A stretch of 45,435 nucleotides of DNA from an uncultured Collinsella sp. (GCA_958436995.1 CAUBMI010000008.1:1-45435); one strand, 5' to 3'; shown: positions 19,829-28,518, counted from the first letter of the stretch. The notes: generated by a model from the sequence alone, not told the origin. Numbers and translations: made by a program.

Positions 19829-20934
19829 TTCGCCGTCAACTTATCAATTTCCAAAACCGCAGTGTCGATGTCCGCGTTGGATTGGGCGCGTTCGAGGAGC
19901 TGTCGCGCATGTTTGCCTCGGCCGTGGGCAAGCCTAAGCGCGCGATGGTGGTTTGGAACGACGCTACATCCGAGCGTTTTGGCGAGGTCGTCGAGCATGC
20001 GCTGGTCGACGCCGGTTTTGCCGTGTCGCTGCTCGTCCTCGAGGTTTCTCCTGCCGGTGCTACGCTGGCCGATGCCGATACCGTCTTTGGCGCCCTGTCG
20101 GCTAACGGCATTACCTGCGACGATCTCGTTGTCGCTGTCGGTGACACGGCGACCTGCTCGGTCGTTTGTTGGTGTGCCAATCAGTGGTGCGGTCGCACCG
20201 AGTGCGCCTTGCTGCCGACGACGTTCGACGCCATGCTCACGGTTGCGACGACCATGAAGCCGCTTGTCGCCTCGTCGACGAATGCGCTTCCCGCTATCGC
20301 GTTCCGTCCCGAGCCGGGCTTGGTCGTGTGCGACCTCGACCTTGTTCGCGAGGCGGACCCCGAGGACCTCAAGCTCGGCTATGCGGTACTTGTTGGCACC
20401 ATGCTTTCGAGCAGCAAGTCCCGCTGGAATCAGTTTACTGAGACCGTCCCCGAGATTCTCGCGGGCGAGGAGGTCGCGCTCGTCAATGCCGTTCAGTGGT
20501 CTCAGACTGCCCGTAAGGACGTACTGATGGCCACGAACCCGAGCGCCCGCCATGCGCTCGATTTTGGCAAGATGGGGGAGCGTACCCTGCGCGCCTGCCT
20601 GGGTAAAGCCGCGGCGCAGGTTCCTGCCTACCAGCTGCTGTCTGAGGGCATGCGCTTTGAGGCGCGCTTAGCACATGATGCCTGCGACTTTGATATCGAT
20701 TACGTCTTTGAGGTCGATGACTGCCTGGAGGACTTTGGTATCGAGGAGCTTGCCTTCGATCTGGAGCCTGCCTCATATATCGAGGAGTTCCGCAGGCAGC
20801 AGTTTGACCGCTCGAACCGTAGTATGTTGCCGCTGCCCGCGGCACTCGGCGCCATTCGTCTAACGAGCGTTGAGGACGAGGTCCTCGACCGCCATGCTCA
20901 CGCCTACTTGGCTTCTCGCAAAGAACTTCTCTAG
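19825..20934 (+). CDS. 3-dehydroquinate synthase homologue with lost NAD and zinc sites
   Basis: 369 residues, coupled to aroK at the normal aroB locus. Homology to AroB is visible through position-by-position alignment around LLPTTFDAML (family VPTTLLAQV), with the downstream Lys kept at K145. The active site is gone. The family GGGVIGDLAGF is replaced at residues 106-116 by GDTATCSVVCW. LNFGHTFGHAIE becomes LDFGKMGERTL (zinc His replaced by K249), HGEAV becomes SEGMRF, and the zinc Glu of AEVIK is absent near residue 187. The reading frame is intact with normal codon use, so this is not a fresh pseudogene. Either it has taken another role or it is a catalytically dead relative. Confidence 0.75.
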   Translation: MIRRQLINFQNRSVDVRVGLGAFEELSRMFASAVGKPKRAMVVWNDATSERFGEVVEHALVDAGFAVSLLVLEVSPAGATLADADTVFGALSANGITCDDLVVAVGDTATCSVVCWCANQWCGRTECALLPTTFDAMLTVATTMKPLVASSTNALPAIAFRPEPGLVVCDLDLVREADPEDLKLGYAVLVGTMLSSSKSRWNQFTETVPEILAGEEVALVNAVQWSQTARKDVLMATNPSARHALDFGKMGERTLRACLGKAAAQVPAYQLLSEGMRFEARLAHDACDFDIDYVFEVDDCLEDFGIEELAFDLEPASYIEEFRRQQFDRSNRSMLPLPAALGAIRLTSVEDEVLDRHAHAYLASRKELL

Positions 20935-20975
20935 GATTTATTGACATACATCGTCTTTCGTATCATGTTGAGGGG

Positions 20976-21030
20976 CGGGTTTCCAATCGGTTGCGAATCG
21001 CGCGCGATTCCGTCGTTCGGTTGAGACCCG
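20976..21030. repeat. Long imperfect hairpin before the M24 peptidase gene
   Basis: A 55-base inverted repeat: CGGGTTTC (20976-20983) pairs with GAGACCCG (21023-21030), CAATCG with CGGTTG, and the centre is the perfect 16-base palindrome GAATCGCGCGCGATTC (20995-21010). No T tract follows, so it is not a normal terminator. It sits in the 132-bp gap between the aroB homologue and the peptidase gene. TTGACA at 20941 and TATCAT at 20961 lie upstream, but their 14-bp spacing is short for a promoter. Confidence 0.7.
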
Positions 21031-21066
21031 TTCCGTCTTTATAGAGACAACAAGAAAGGAATCTGC

Positions 21067-22197
21067 ATGTCAGAGTTTGCTGCCGGTCCTGCCGGTCGTA
21101 TCGAGCGTGTCCGTGCCCTGATGGTTGAGCGTGGCTACGACGCTATCGTGGTGCGCGACGAGGCCAACCTTCGTTGGCTTACGGGCGTCAAGGGCGTCTT
21201 CGATTACACCTTCGAGTTCCCGCATGCTGCGTTTATTACGGCCGACCAGTGCCTGTTCCATACCGACTCGCGCTATCTCAACAGCTTTGAGGAGAACACG
21301 CCCGCCGGCAGCCCCTGGGTCTACGACATGGACGAGGGCACCATCCCCGGTTGGGTCGCCGGCAAGATCGCGGCCAACAAGTGCCGCGTCTGCGCTGTCG
21401 AGGACGACATGCAGATCAATTTCTACCAGGGTATTCAGCGTGGCCTGGAGGACCGCTCCGTTGCCTGCATGCTGCCGCTGATGCATGACGACATCCGTAA
21501 GATGCGCGCCATCAAGGACGCCGAGGAGATCGAGCTCATGCGCCACGCGCAGTCGATCACCGACGCCGCCTTCCAGCACATGCTCGGCTATATTAAGCCC
21601 GGTATGACCGAGAAGCAGGTTCGCAACGAGCTCGAGAACTTTATGTTCGCCAACGGTGCCGACAGCCTGGCCTTTGGCTCCATCGTGGCGAGCGGCCCCA
21701 ATACCGCCAACCCGCATGCCGTTCCGAGCGACCGCGTGATCGAGAAGGGCGACTTCGTCCTCATGGATTACGGCGCGGGCTACTGCGATTATCGTTCTGA
21801 CATGACGCGCACCGTCGTGATGGGCGAGCCTACCCAGGAGCAGCTCGACCTGTACGCGCTCGTGCGCCGTACGCACGAGGAGTGCGTTGCCGCCATTCAT
21901 CCGGGCGTCGAGGGCAACGACATTTTCAAGCTTTCCAAGAAGATCATTGGCGATGCCGGCTATGGCGATTACTACAACCATGGTCTGGGCCATGGCGTGG
22001 GCATTGACATCCACGAGCTGCCTAACTTCAACCGCAGCAAGAACATCATCGAGGTCGGCTCGGTTATCACCATGGAGCCCGGCGTGTACCTGCCCGGTGT
22101 GGGCGGCGTGCGCCTGGAGGACTACGGCGTGGTCACCGAGAACGGCTACGAGCCCTTCACCAAGACGCCGCATGACCTTCACGTCATCGATTGCTAG
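21067..22197 (+). CDS. M24-family aminopeptidase (Xaa-Pro peptidase)
   Basis: 376-residue cytoplasmic metallopeptidase that removes residues next to proline. A creatinase-type N-terminal domain occupies about 1-130 and the pita-bread domain follows. Metal ligands are in DYGAGYCDYRSDMTRT (two Asp), the His of GLGHGVGIDIHE, the Glu of TMEPGVY and the Glu of GVRLEDYG. The start has AAAGGA upstream. It ends in its own terminator, so efp is a separate transcription unit. PepP and PepQ cannot be told apart with confidence. Confidence 0.93.
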   Translation: MSEFAAGPAGRIERVRALMVERGYDAIVVRDEANLRWLTGVKGVFDYTFEFPHAAFITADQCLFHTDSRYLNSFEENTPAGSPWVYDMDEGTIPGWVAGKIAANKCRVCAVEDDMQINFYQGIQRGLEDRSVACMLPLMHDDIRKMRAIKDAEEIELMRHAQSITDAAFQHMLGYIKPGMTEKQVRNELENFMFANGADSLAFGSIVASGPNTANPHAVPSDRVIEKGDFVLMDYGAGYCDYRSDMTRTVVMGEPTQEQLDLYALVRRTHEECVAAIHPGVEGNDIFKLSKKIIGDAGYGDYYNHGLGHGVGIDIHELPNFNRSKNIIEVGSVITMEPGVYLPGVGGVRLEDYGVVTENGYEPFTKTPHDLHVIDC

Positions 22198-22221
22198 TCT
22201 ACTTCGGTAGATAGTTTGGGG

Positions 22222-22264
22222 CGGGGCCTCCGGAGCAATTCGGACGCCCCGCGTTCTCTTTTTA
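22222..22264 (+). terminator. Intrinsic terminator after the M24 peptidase gene
   Basis: CGGGGC and TCCG pair with CGGA and GCCCCG across one C-C mismatch (22222-22251), followed by TTCTCTTTTT. Confidence 0.82.
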
Positions 22265-22271
22265 TGCGCTC

Positions 22272-22300
22272 GCTGCAGGCGCCGTCTGCAAGTGTATAAT
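22272..22300 (+). promoter_or_regulatory. Candidate efp operon promoter
   Basis: A perfect -10 hexamer TATAAT at 22295-22300. The matching -35 region at about 22272-22277 (GCTGCA) is poor. Predicted start near 22307, giving a leader of about 50 bases. Confidence 0.5.
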
Positions 22301-22357
22301 TTCGCTCGTATGTAATTTGGACGCTTGTGCGTTCTGCCCATAACAAGAAAGGTCGCT

Positions 22358-22921
22358 ATGCCTACCATTTCTACCGCCGACTTCAAGAACGGCCTCGGTC
22401 TCCGCATTAAGGACAAGGTCTACACCATCGTCGAGTTCCAGCATGTCAAGCCGGGCAAGGGCGGCGCGTTTGTGCGCTACAAGACCCGCGACATCAAGAG
22501 CGGCCGCGTCGTCGAGAACACCTGCAACGCCGGCACCAAGTTCGAGAGCGTCATGCTCACCACCCGTGAGTTCCAGTACCTCTACAACGATGGCACCGAC
22601 TACATCTTCATGGACAACGAATCCTATGAGCAGGTTCCCGTTCCCGAGGACATGGTGGGCGAGAACTCCAAGTGGCTGCGCGAGAACGACATCTGCCAGC
22701 TGCTCTTCGCCGACGATGAGCTCATGGGCGTGACTCCGCCGATGTTCATCGAGACCACCATCGTCCAGACCGACCCGGGCTTTAAGGGCGACACCGTCCA
22801 GGGTTCCACCAAGCCGGCCACGATCGACACCGGCGCTGTCATCCAGGTCCCCATGTACCTCAACGAGGGCGAGGTCATCAAGGTTGACACCCGCGACGGC
22901 AAGTTCGTCTCCCGCGTCTAG
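22358..22921 (+). CDS. efp: Translation elongation factor P
   Basis: 187 residues, three beta-barrel domains. Helps the ribosome pass polyproline stretches. The loop KPGKGGAF at 31-38 places Lys at position 34, the site that is modified or used unmodified in different bacteria. Start at 22358 has AAGAAAGG seven bases upstream. First gene of the efp-asp23-nusB-xseB-tlyA-nadK-recN run. Confidence 0.97.
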   Translation: MPTISTADFKNGLGLRIKDKVYTIVEFQHVKPGKGGAFVRYKTRDIKSGRVVENTCNAGTKFESVMLTTREFQYLYNDGTDYIFMDNESYEQVPVPEDMVGENSKWLRENDICQLLFADDELMGVTPPMFIETTIVQTDPGFKGDTVQGSTKPATIDTGAVIQVPMYLNEGEVIKVDTRDGKFVSRV

Positions 22922-22945
22922 CAACCAACTCTTCTAGGAGGACTC

Positions 22946-23308
22946 ATGCCCCAGGAAATCAAGATTGACGGCATCGGCATTTCGCCCGATGTTCTGACCG
23001 CCATCGTCTCGCGCGCCGTGTCCGATGTCGAGGGCATCGCCTCCGTTGGCGTCAAGGACCTTGCCACCAACCTTGTCTCCATGATGCTCTCGTCCAAGGC
23101 CCCGGCTTCCGAGCCGGCGGTCGAGACCGAGGTCGTCGGCGACAAGCTCGCACTCACCGTGCGCGTTGTGGTGTTCTTTGGCTATCCGTTCAAGAAACTC
23201 GCCGAGGCCGTTCGCGCTGTCGTGGTCGCTGCCATCGATGCCCAGGTGGGCGTTGAGGTCGAGCGCGTTGACGTTTGCATCGACGGCCTCGTTTTCCCCA
23301 AGGAGTAA
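22946..23308 (+). CDS. Asp23/Gls24 family envelope stress response protein
   Basis: 120 residues. The pattern ISPDVLTAIVSRAVSDVEGIASVG and the later VRVVVFFGYPFKKLAEAVRAVV are characteristic of Asp23/Gls24 (DUF322) proteins, which in Gram-positive bacteria associate with the membrane and respond to envelope or alkaline stress. AGGAGG lies before the ATG. Its place between efp and nusB is typical of this family. Confidence 0.9.
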   Translation: MPQEIKIDGIGISPDVLTAIVSRAVSDVEGIASVGVKDLATNLVSMMLSSKAPASEPAVETEVVGDKLALTVRVVVFFGYPFKKLAEAVRAVVVAAIDAQVGVEVERVDVCIDGLVFPKE

Positions 23309-23311
23309 CCT

Positions 23312-23899
23312 TTGAGCCTTAAGGTTTATCGCGGGCGTACGCTTGCCCGCAGTCAGGCGCTGCAGCTGCTGTTCCAGGCCGAGGCCACGGACAGTCCGCT
23401 CGAGCGCGTCCTCGAGGGCGATTTCCTGATCTCGAAGGGCCCCCTCGACCCCTATGCGCTGGAGCTGTGCCGCGGTGCCTACGAGCATATCGATCGCATC
23501 GACTGTGCCCTGCGCGCCGTCGCCAAGAACTGGGATCTTATGCGCATGCCCGGCGCCGACCGCAATCTGCTGCGTATCGCCGTCTACGAGATGCGCTTCC
23601 TCACCGACGAAGAGGTCTCGGACGCTATCGTGATCAACGAGGCCGTCGAACTTGCCAAGGCCTATGGCACCGACCAGTCCGCGTCGTTCGTCAACGGCGT
23701 GCTGGGCAAGATCGCGCGCAGCGAGGAGTTGCCGGGCGAGGACCTGTACCAGGAACTGCTGGCCGAGGATCGCGCTCGCGAGGAGGCCCAGGCTGCTGAG
23801 GCTGCCGCCAAGGTCGCTGCCGCTCAGGCTACCGCCGGTGTACTTGCCGAGGATGTGGACGCTGCTGAGGCCGTCGAGTCCGACTCCGTCGAGGAGTAG
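23312..23899 (+). CDS. nusB: Transcription antitermination factor NusB
   Basis: 195 residues. An all-helical RNA-binding protein that works with NusE in rRNA antitermination. RTLARSQALQLLFQAE marks the N-terminus; NLLRIAVYEMRFL and the VINEAVELAKAYGTDQSASFVNGVLGKIAR segment are highly conserved. The TTG start at 23312 is chosen because AGGAG lies six bases upstream. The last 45 residues are an Ala/Glu-rich extension beyond the normal family end. Confidence 0.94.
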   Translation: MSLKVYRGRTLARSQALQLLFQAEATDSPLERVLEGDFLISKGPLDPYALELCRGAYEHIDRIDCALRAVAKNWDLMRMPGADRNLLRIAVYEMRFLTDEEVSDAIVINEAVELAKAYGTDQSASFVNGVLGKIARSEELPGEDLYQELLAEDRAREEAQAAEAAAKVAAAQATAGVLAEDVDAAEAVESDSVEE

Positions 23900-23901
23900 C
23901 C

Positions 23902-24141
23902 ATGCCAGAGGGTTCTGTCCGCAACTTTGACGAGATCTCGGACCGTCTGGACCAGATCATCGCTACCGTTCGCTCCAAGGATACGTCCTTGGAGCGTTCA
24001 CTCGATCTGTTTGACGAAGCGATTGAGCTGGGCTCCCGCGCGGTCGATATGGTCGACAAGTTTGAGCTGACGCCGCGTGAGGCCGATAAGCTCGAGCAGG
24101 AATACGATGAGGATGCGGCAAACGAATCCCAGGATAGCTAG
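23902..24141 (+). CDS. xseB: Exodeoxyribonuclease VII small subunit
   Basis: 79 residues of helical structure. NFDEISDRLDQIIATV and SLERSLDLFDEAIELG are the family signatures. It pairs with XseA to degrade single-stranded DNA. XseA is not in this window. The ATG lies two bases after the nusB stop. Confidence 0.92.
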   Translation: MPEGSVRNFDEISDRLDQIIATVRSKDTSLERSLDLFDEAIELGSRAVDMVDKFELTPREADKLEQEYDEDAANESQDS

Positions 24142-24166
24142 CCGCATCTCCGGATACGAATGGTTG

Positions 24167-24979
24167 ATGGCATTCATGAAACGCGTGCGTCTTGATGACG
24201 AACTGATTTCACAGGGCATCTGCGCCGATCGCGCGGATGCCCTTCGCACTCTTATGGCCGGCTTGGTTTCGAGCGGCGGTGAGCGTTTGACCTCTCCGGG
24301 GCTCAAGGTGACGCCGGGCCTGCCGCTGCACGTTAAGGGGCGCATTCCGTACGTTGGGCGCGGCGGCCTTAAGCTTGAGGGTGCGCTCGATGCGTTTTGT
24401 ATCGACCCCACGGGCCTTGCCTGCCTGGACGTAGGCTGCTCTACCGGCGGCTTTACCGATTGCCTGCTCAAGCGCGGAGCTGCGACCGTTGTCTCGGTGG
24501 ACGTTGGTCGCGCACAGTTCGATTGGTCGTTGCGTCAGGACGATCGCGTGACGCTGCATGAGCGCACCAACGTGACGCAGCTGCCTGAGCTTGGCTATGC
24601 CGGCGCCATCGACCTGGCTGTTTGTGATGTCTCGTTTACCAGCATCGCGAACATTATCGATGCGGTGCTGGCGTGCCTGAAGCCTTCGGGTTCGTTCTGC
24701 ACGCTCGTAAAGCCCCAGTTTGAGGCGCCGGCTGCGCTGGTGGGCGAGCGCGGTATCGTGACCGACCCCGCCGTCCGCCGCGATACGCTCGTGGCGGCGA
24801 TTGAGCTTTTTGCCGCCAAGGGCCTGTTTCCGCTTGACGTGTGCGTGTCGCCCATCCATGGCGCTAAGGGCAACGTTGAGTTTTTCCTGTACGGCACAAG
24901 GTTTGCCCCTGGTGAACGCACCGACGATGAGCTGCAATCCCAGGTATCGGCTTTGAGCGAGAAAGCTGCAACGCTATGA
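24167..24979 (+). CDS. tlyA: TlyA family rRNA (cytidine-2'-O)-methyltransferase
   Basis: 270 residues. An N-terminal S4 domain (KRVRLDDELISQG) precedes a Rossmann methyltransferase domain with the SAM motif LDVGCSTGGFTDCLL and the catalytic segment CDVSFTS. TlyA proteins methylate 16S and/or 23S rRNA and affect capreomycin susceptibility; older annotations call them haemolysins. The start is uncertain: ATG at 24167 or 24176, neither with a clear ribosome binding site, so coupling to xseB is likely. The end overlaps nadK (ATGA). Confidence 0.92.
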   Translation: MAFMKRVRLDDELISQGICADRADALRTLMAGLVSSGGERLTSPGLKVTPGLPLHVKGRIPYVGRGGLKLEGALDAFCIDPTGLACLDVGCSTGGFTDCLLKRGAATVVSVDVGRAQFDWSLRQDDRVTLHERTNVTQLPELGYAGAIDLAVCDVSFTSIANIIDAVLACLKPSGSFCTLVKPQFEAPAALVGERGIVTDPAVRRDTLVAAIELFAAKGLFPLDVCVSPIHGAKGNVEFFLYGTRFAPGERTDDELQSQVSALSEKAATL

Positions 24980-25836
24980 AGGTCTTTCTGGTTCCCAATT
25001 ACTACAAGCAAGAGGCGGTCGAGAGCGGCCTGATGCTCGAGCTTTGGCTTTCGCGCCAGGGCTACGAGGTCGCATGGGCTGCCGACCAGCGATCGAAGAT
25101 TCAAAGCACGCCTGATATTGATGGCTCAGATCTGGTCATTACGCTCGGCGGCGACGGTACGTTGCTGCGCGCTGCCCGCATCCTCAACCATCGCGAGATT
25201 CCTATCCTTGGTCTTTCCTATGGTCACCTGGGCTTTTTAACTGCTGCGAGCCCCGAGGAGCGCGACATTCTGCAGGTCGTGAGCGATGCTCTGTCCGGTG
25301 AGCTGCACGTGAGCCGCCGCGCCACCATCGCCGCGGATATCGTGTCCGTGCGCGACGATGGCACGAAGGATGTCGTGCGCACGTTTGCCCTCAACGATAT
25401 GGCACTTACGCGCGGCCCCCTGTCCGATATGGTTGAGTTTGACATCACGGTGTCCGGCCATCATATCGATCGCCTGCGCGGCGACGGTGTCGTCGTTTCG
25501 ACGGCGACCGGCTCCACCGGCTATGCGCTTTCCGCCGGCGGTCCCATTGTCAGCCCCGATTACACGGGTATGGTCTGTGTGCCCATCGCCCCGCATACCA
25601 TTCAGGCTCGCGCTTTTTTGACCTCGCCGAGTGATGTCGTCGAGATCTTTATGTCTGATGACCGTCCGAGTGTTCCGGCGATCGCTATCGATGGACAGTT
25701 TATTACCTGCGATGGCACCGTTGAGAGCGTGGCGGTGCGTCGCGGTCCCGGAGATGTGCTGCTTCTCGATTACGGTCCCGAGAGCTTCTATAACTCCGTG
25801 AGCCGCGTGTTCTACGGAGTGCGTCATGATCGATGA
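24976..25836 (+). CDS. nadK: NAD kinase
   Basis: 286 residues. Makes NADP from NAD. The ATP-binding GGDGT motif is at 58-62 with catalytic D60; the NE/D-type loop ALNDMALTRG and the TATGSTGYALSAGGP motif are conserved. It begins within the tlyA stop and overlaps recN by 11 bases, the normal tlyA-nadK-recN arrangement. Confidence 0.96.
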   Translation: MKVFLVPNYYKQEAVESGLMLELWLSRQGYEVAWAADQRSKIQSTPDIDGSDLVITLGGDGTLLRAARILNHREIPILGLSYGHLGFLTAASPEERDILQVVSDALSGELHVSRRATIAADIVSVRDDGTKDVVRTFALNDMALTRGPLSDMVEFDITVSGHHIDRLRGDGVVVSTATGSTGYALSAGGPIVSPDYTGMVCVPIAPHTIQARAFLTSPSDVVEIFMSDDRPSVPAIAIDGQFITCDGTVESVAVRRGPGDVLLLDYGPESFYNSVSRVFYGVRHDR

Positions 25837-27454
25837 GCTGCAGGTTTCCAACATTGCACTCATTCGCGAGGCGACGCTGGTGCCGAGTGCGGGCCTAACG
25901 GTTTTGACTGGCGAGACCGGTGCCGGCAAGACCGCGCTGCTCTCGGCGCTCAAGCTCATTTTGGGCGAGCGTGCAGATTCGTCGACCGTGCGCGAGGGAG
26001 AGGCGCTGGCGAGCGTCGAGGCACGCTTGTTCGACGGCCCGCACGACACGGAGGGCTTTACCGTGCAGCGCAGCCTTTCTGCCGAGGGTCGCAGCCGCGT
26101 CAAGATTGACGGCCGCATCGCCAGCGTGCGCGAGCTTTCCGAGCGCGTCGGCGTGATGATGGATCTGTGCGGCCAGCATGAACATCAGCGTCTGCTCGAT
26201 CCGGCGCATCATGTTGCCATGGTTGATGCCTGGGCTGGTCGCTCTGCGCTCGAGGCGCTCGACCGTTACCGTGCCTGCTTCAAGGCGTCGCGTGCGGCTG
26301 CCAAGGAGGTCCGTCGCGTAGAGGAGGCGTCGCGTGCGCAGGGGAGTCGCGTCGAGGAGGCGCGCTTCGCCCTGGAGCGTATCGCCGAGGTCGACCCCAA
26401 GCCGGGTGAGTATGAGGAACTCGAGGAACTGCTGCCGCGCTCCGAACATGCCGAGGTACTGGTTGCCACAGCTAACGATGCCCATGCATCGCTTGCCGCC
26501 GAAGGTGGAGCGCTCGATGCCGTGAACAGCGCCGTGGCAGAGCTTTCCCGTATGGCTACCGTCGATCGCAAACTGGGCGACATTGCCGATGCGCTTTCGG
26601 ATGCCTGCATCTCCCTTGAGGATAGCGCGAACGAGCTTCGTGCCTATCGCGATGGCGTCGCCTTCGACCCGCGCGAGCTCGCTCGCATGCGTGAGCGGTA
26701 TTCCGATCTCAAGGGCCTGTTGCGTCAGTGGGGTCCCACCATGGACGATGTTTTTGCCATGCGCGATCGCTCGCAAGAGCTGATGTCCCTGGTCGATGAT
26801 GGCGATGAACAGATCAAAAAGGCGCGTGAGGCACTCGGGAGCGCCGAGCGCGAGCTGTTCGCTGCCGCCAAGGCACTCAAGCGTGCGCGTAATACCGCTG
26901 CTCCGCGTTTTTGTCACGAGGTTGGCCGCCAAATGGCGCGCCTGGAGATGGGCGGCGCCGAGCTCGTTTGGGAGTCGCGTGATCTTCCGCGCGCCGAGTG
27001 GACGCCGGCGGGTCCTTCAAGCTACGAGCTTTTGTATCGCAGCGGTGTCGGCTTGACGCCGCGTCCCCTGCGCCGCATTGCCTCGGGCGGCGAGCTCAGC
27101 CGCGTCATGCTGGCGAGCAAGGTGGTCTTGGGTAATGCTGACGGCGTCGACACACTGGTATTTGACGAGGTCGATGCCGGTGTCGGCGGCTCCACGGCTC
27201 GTGCTCTTGCTGGTGTGCTGGCCGATCTTGCCGCTACGCATCAAGTGATTGTCGTAACCCACTTGGCGCAAGTCGCCGTCATGGCCGACAAGCATTATGT
27301 TGTCAGCAAGGAGCCGGGCGATGTTCCCCAGACGCATTTGGACGAGGTAACCGGCGAAGCGCGTACCGCCGAGATTGCCCGCATGTTGAGCGGCGATCAG
27401 TCCGAGGCAAGCTTGGCCCACGCAAAGCAGATGCTCGAAGAAGTTCGAGGCTAG
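25826..27454 (+). CDS. recN: DNA repair protein RecN
   Basis: 542-residue SMC-like ATPase used in double-strand break repair. Walker A GETGAGKT is at 29-36. The central coiled-coil arms span about 150-340. The ABC signature IASGGELSRVMLA, Walker B TLVFDEVDAGVGG and the H-loop VVTHLAQVA lie in the C-terminal half. Length is normal. It is the last gene of the efp run and is convergent with the RpiR-type gene across a shared terminator. Confidence 0.96.
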   Translation: MIDELQVSNIALIREATLVPSAGLTVLTGETGAGKTALLSALKLILGERADSSTVREGEALASVEARLFDGPHDTEGFTVQRSLSAEGRSRVKIDGRIASVRELSERVGVMMDLCGQHEHQRLLDPAHHVAMVDAWAGRSALEALDRYRACFKASRAAAKEVRRVEEASRAQGSRVEEARFALERIAEVDPKPGEYEELEELLPRSEHAEVLVATANDAHASLAAEGGALDAVNSAVAELSRMATVDRKLGDIADALSDACISLEDSANELRAYRDGVAFDPRELARMRERYSDLKGLLRQWGPTMDDVFAMRDRSQELMSLVDDGDEQIKKAREALGSAERELFAAAKALKRARNTAAPRFCHEVGRQMARLEMGGAELVWESRDLPRAEWTPAGPSSYELLYRSGVGLTPRPLRRIASGGELSRVMLASKVVLGNADGVDTLVFDEVDAGVGGSTARALAGVLADLAATHQVIVVTHLAQVAVMADKHYVVSKEPGDVPQTHLDEVTGEARTAEIARMLSGDQSEASLAHAKQMLEEVRG

Positions 27455-27472
27455 GTCGTATCAGCGGTGTTG

Positions 27473-27506
27473 GTGGGACAAAATAGACTGAAATTTTTTG
27501 TCCCAC
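27473..27506. terminator. Bidirectional terminator between recN and the RpiR-type gene
   Basis: Eleven-base perfect stem GTGGGACAAAA (27473-27483) with TTTTGTCCCAC (27496-27506) and a 12-base loop. The A and T stretches at either side let it serve both converging genes. Confidence 0.75.
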
Positions 27507-27514
27507 TACGCGTT

Positions 27515-28372
27515 TTACTCAACGACCTTGTCCGGCTGGATGAGCTCCTCGTAGTAGCTGATATGTTCGCGAGCGTCTTCAATCTCGGGCAGCAGGAAGT
27601 TGTAGATAACTTCGATGATCATCGTGGCGCTGATCTTGGAGAACGCAAAGTCGCCCGTCGTCAGCAGCGCTTCGTGGTTGACGGTATTAAAAGTGTAGTC
27701 TGCCAGGCGCGCGAGCGGGGATTTGCTGTCGCTGCTGATGACGACTACGGTTGCGCCGCAGTCGCGAGCCGCTTTTGCCATGCGATTCAAACGGCGCGAC
27801 TTGCCCGAGTTCGAAATCAGTACGATAACGTCACCCGGACGTAACGTGAGCGCAAAACCAATCGAGGTCTCGCTTATGGTGCTCGCCATGCAGCGCAGGC
27901 CCAGCTGCGAAAACTTAAACGTCGCATCGAGCGCGACCGCGTTCGTATTGCCCACAGCCGCAAACTCAATAACCCCTGCATGCTTAAGGTCATGTACAAC
28001 AGCCGCCAGCGTATCGTGGTCGATCCCGTCGATGGTCGCATTAAGCTCGCTCACCTTGGCAGCTAGGATGTTCTTGAGGCTCTGCTCCATATTGTCGAGT
28101 GAGACCTCGTCAGTCAGGCCCTCGTTGCGCTGGCTTTCCAAATCCCTCGCCAACGAAAACTGAAAGCTGCGGAAGCTACCAAAGCCAAGTTTGCGGCAGA
28201 AGCGCGAAACGGTCGCCTCGGACGTGGCGGCGGCGCGTGAGAGCTGAGCCGCCGTGAGGCGTGGCGCCTCGGACTGGTGCTCCAATATATAGTCGACAAT
28301 GCGCTGCTCGGACTCGCTGTATCCCTGATGGGTACTAATGAGGGAAAGTGCGCTCTTGCTACTATCGGTCAT
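27515..28372 (-). CDS. RpiR/MurR family transcriptional regulator
   Basis: 285 residues. An N-terminal helix-turn-helix of the RpiR type (LTAAQLSRAAATSEATVSRF, then FRSFQ) is followed by a SIS sugar-phosphate-binding domain at about 120-260, with ISNSGKSRRLNRMAK as the sugar-binding loop. The start at 28372 has AGGAG upstream; an ATG 16 codons earlier is the alternative. It is divergent from the fructose PTS gene, so it most likely senses a sugar phosphate and controls that operon. Whether it activates or represses cannot be read. AGTATA at 28421-28426 (TATACT on its strand) may be its -10. Confidence 0.92.
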   Translation of the reverse strand: MTDSSKSALSLISTHQGYSESEQRIVDYILEHQSEAPRLTAAQLSRAAATSEATVSRFCRKLGFGSFRSFQFSLARDLESQRNEGLTDEVSLDNMEQSLKNILAAKVSELNATIDGIDHDTLAAVVHDLKHAGVIEFAAVGNTNAVALDATFKFSQLGLRCMASTISETSIGFALTLRPGDVIVLISNSGKSRRLNRMAKAARDCGATVVVISSDSKSPLARLADYTFNTVNHEALLTTGDFAFSKISATMIIEVIYNFLLPEIEDAREHISYYEELIQPDKVVE

Positions 28373-28474
28373 GGATGGCTCCTGGTTGGCATGAAAATCG
28401 GAATCGTTTTGTAATGTCATAGTATAGGGGGATTTTCAATAACAAGATACACCTTGCCGTTTCAAGTGTTGATG

Positions 28475-28518
28475 GTAAACTTTCACCTACCGTTTACGGT
28501 TATGAAAGAACCTTTCAC
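28475..28518 (+). promoter_or_regulatory. Candidate operator cluster in the RpiR-fructose PTS intergenic region
   Basis: The 272-bp divergent gap holds two nested symmetric elements. GTAAAC (28475-28480) and GTTTAC (28492-28497) form one inverted repeat. TGAAAG (28503-28508) and CTTTCA (28512-28517) form a second with a three-base spacer. The octamer-like TTTCACC recurs at 28481 and 28513, 32 bp apart or about three helical turns. This fits binding of a dimeric or tetrameric regulator, most simply the RpiR-type protein encoded next door. The rest of the gap up to 28644 holds only small GC-rich hairpins in the leader. Confidence 0.45.

Noticed and set aside
20941..20966. TTGACA and TATCAT as a consensus promoter for the M24 peptidase gene
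   Set aside because: Spacing is only 14 bp, too short for a normal sigma-A promoter; kept only as a remark.
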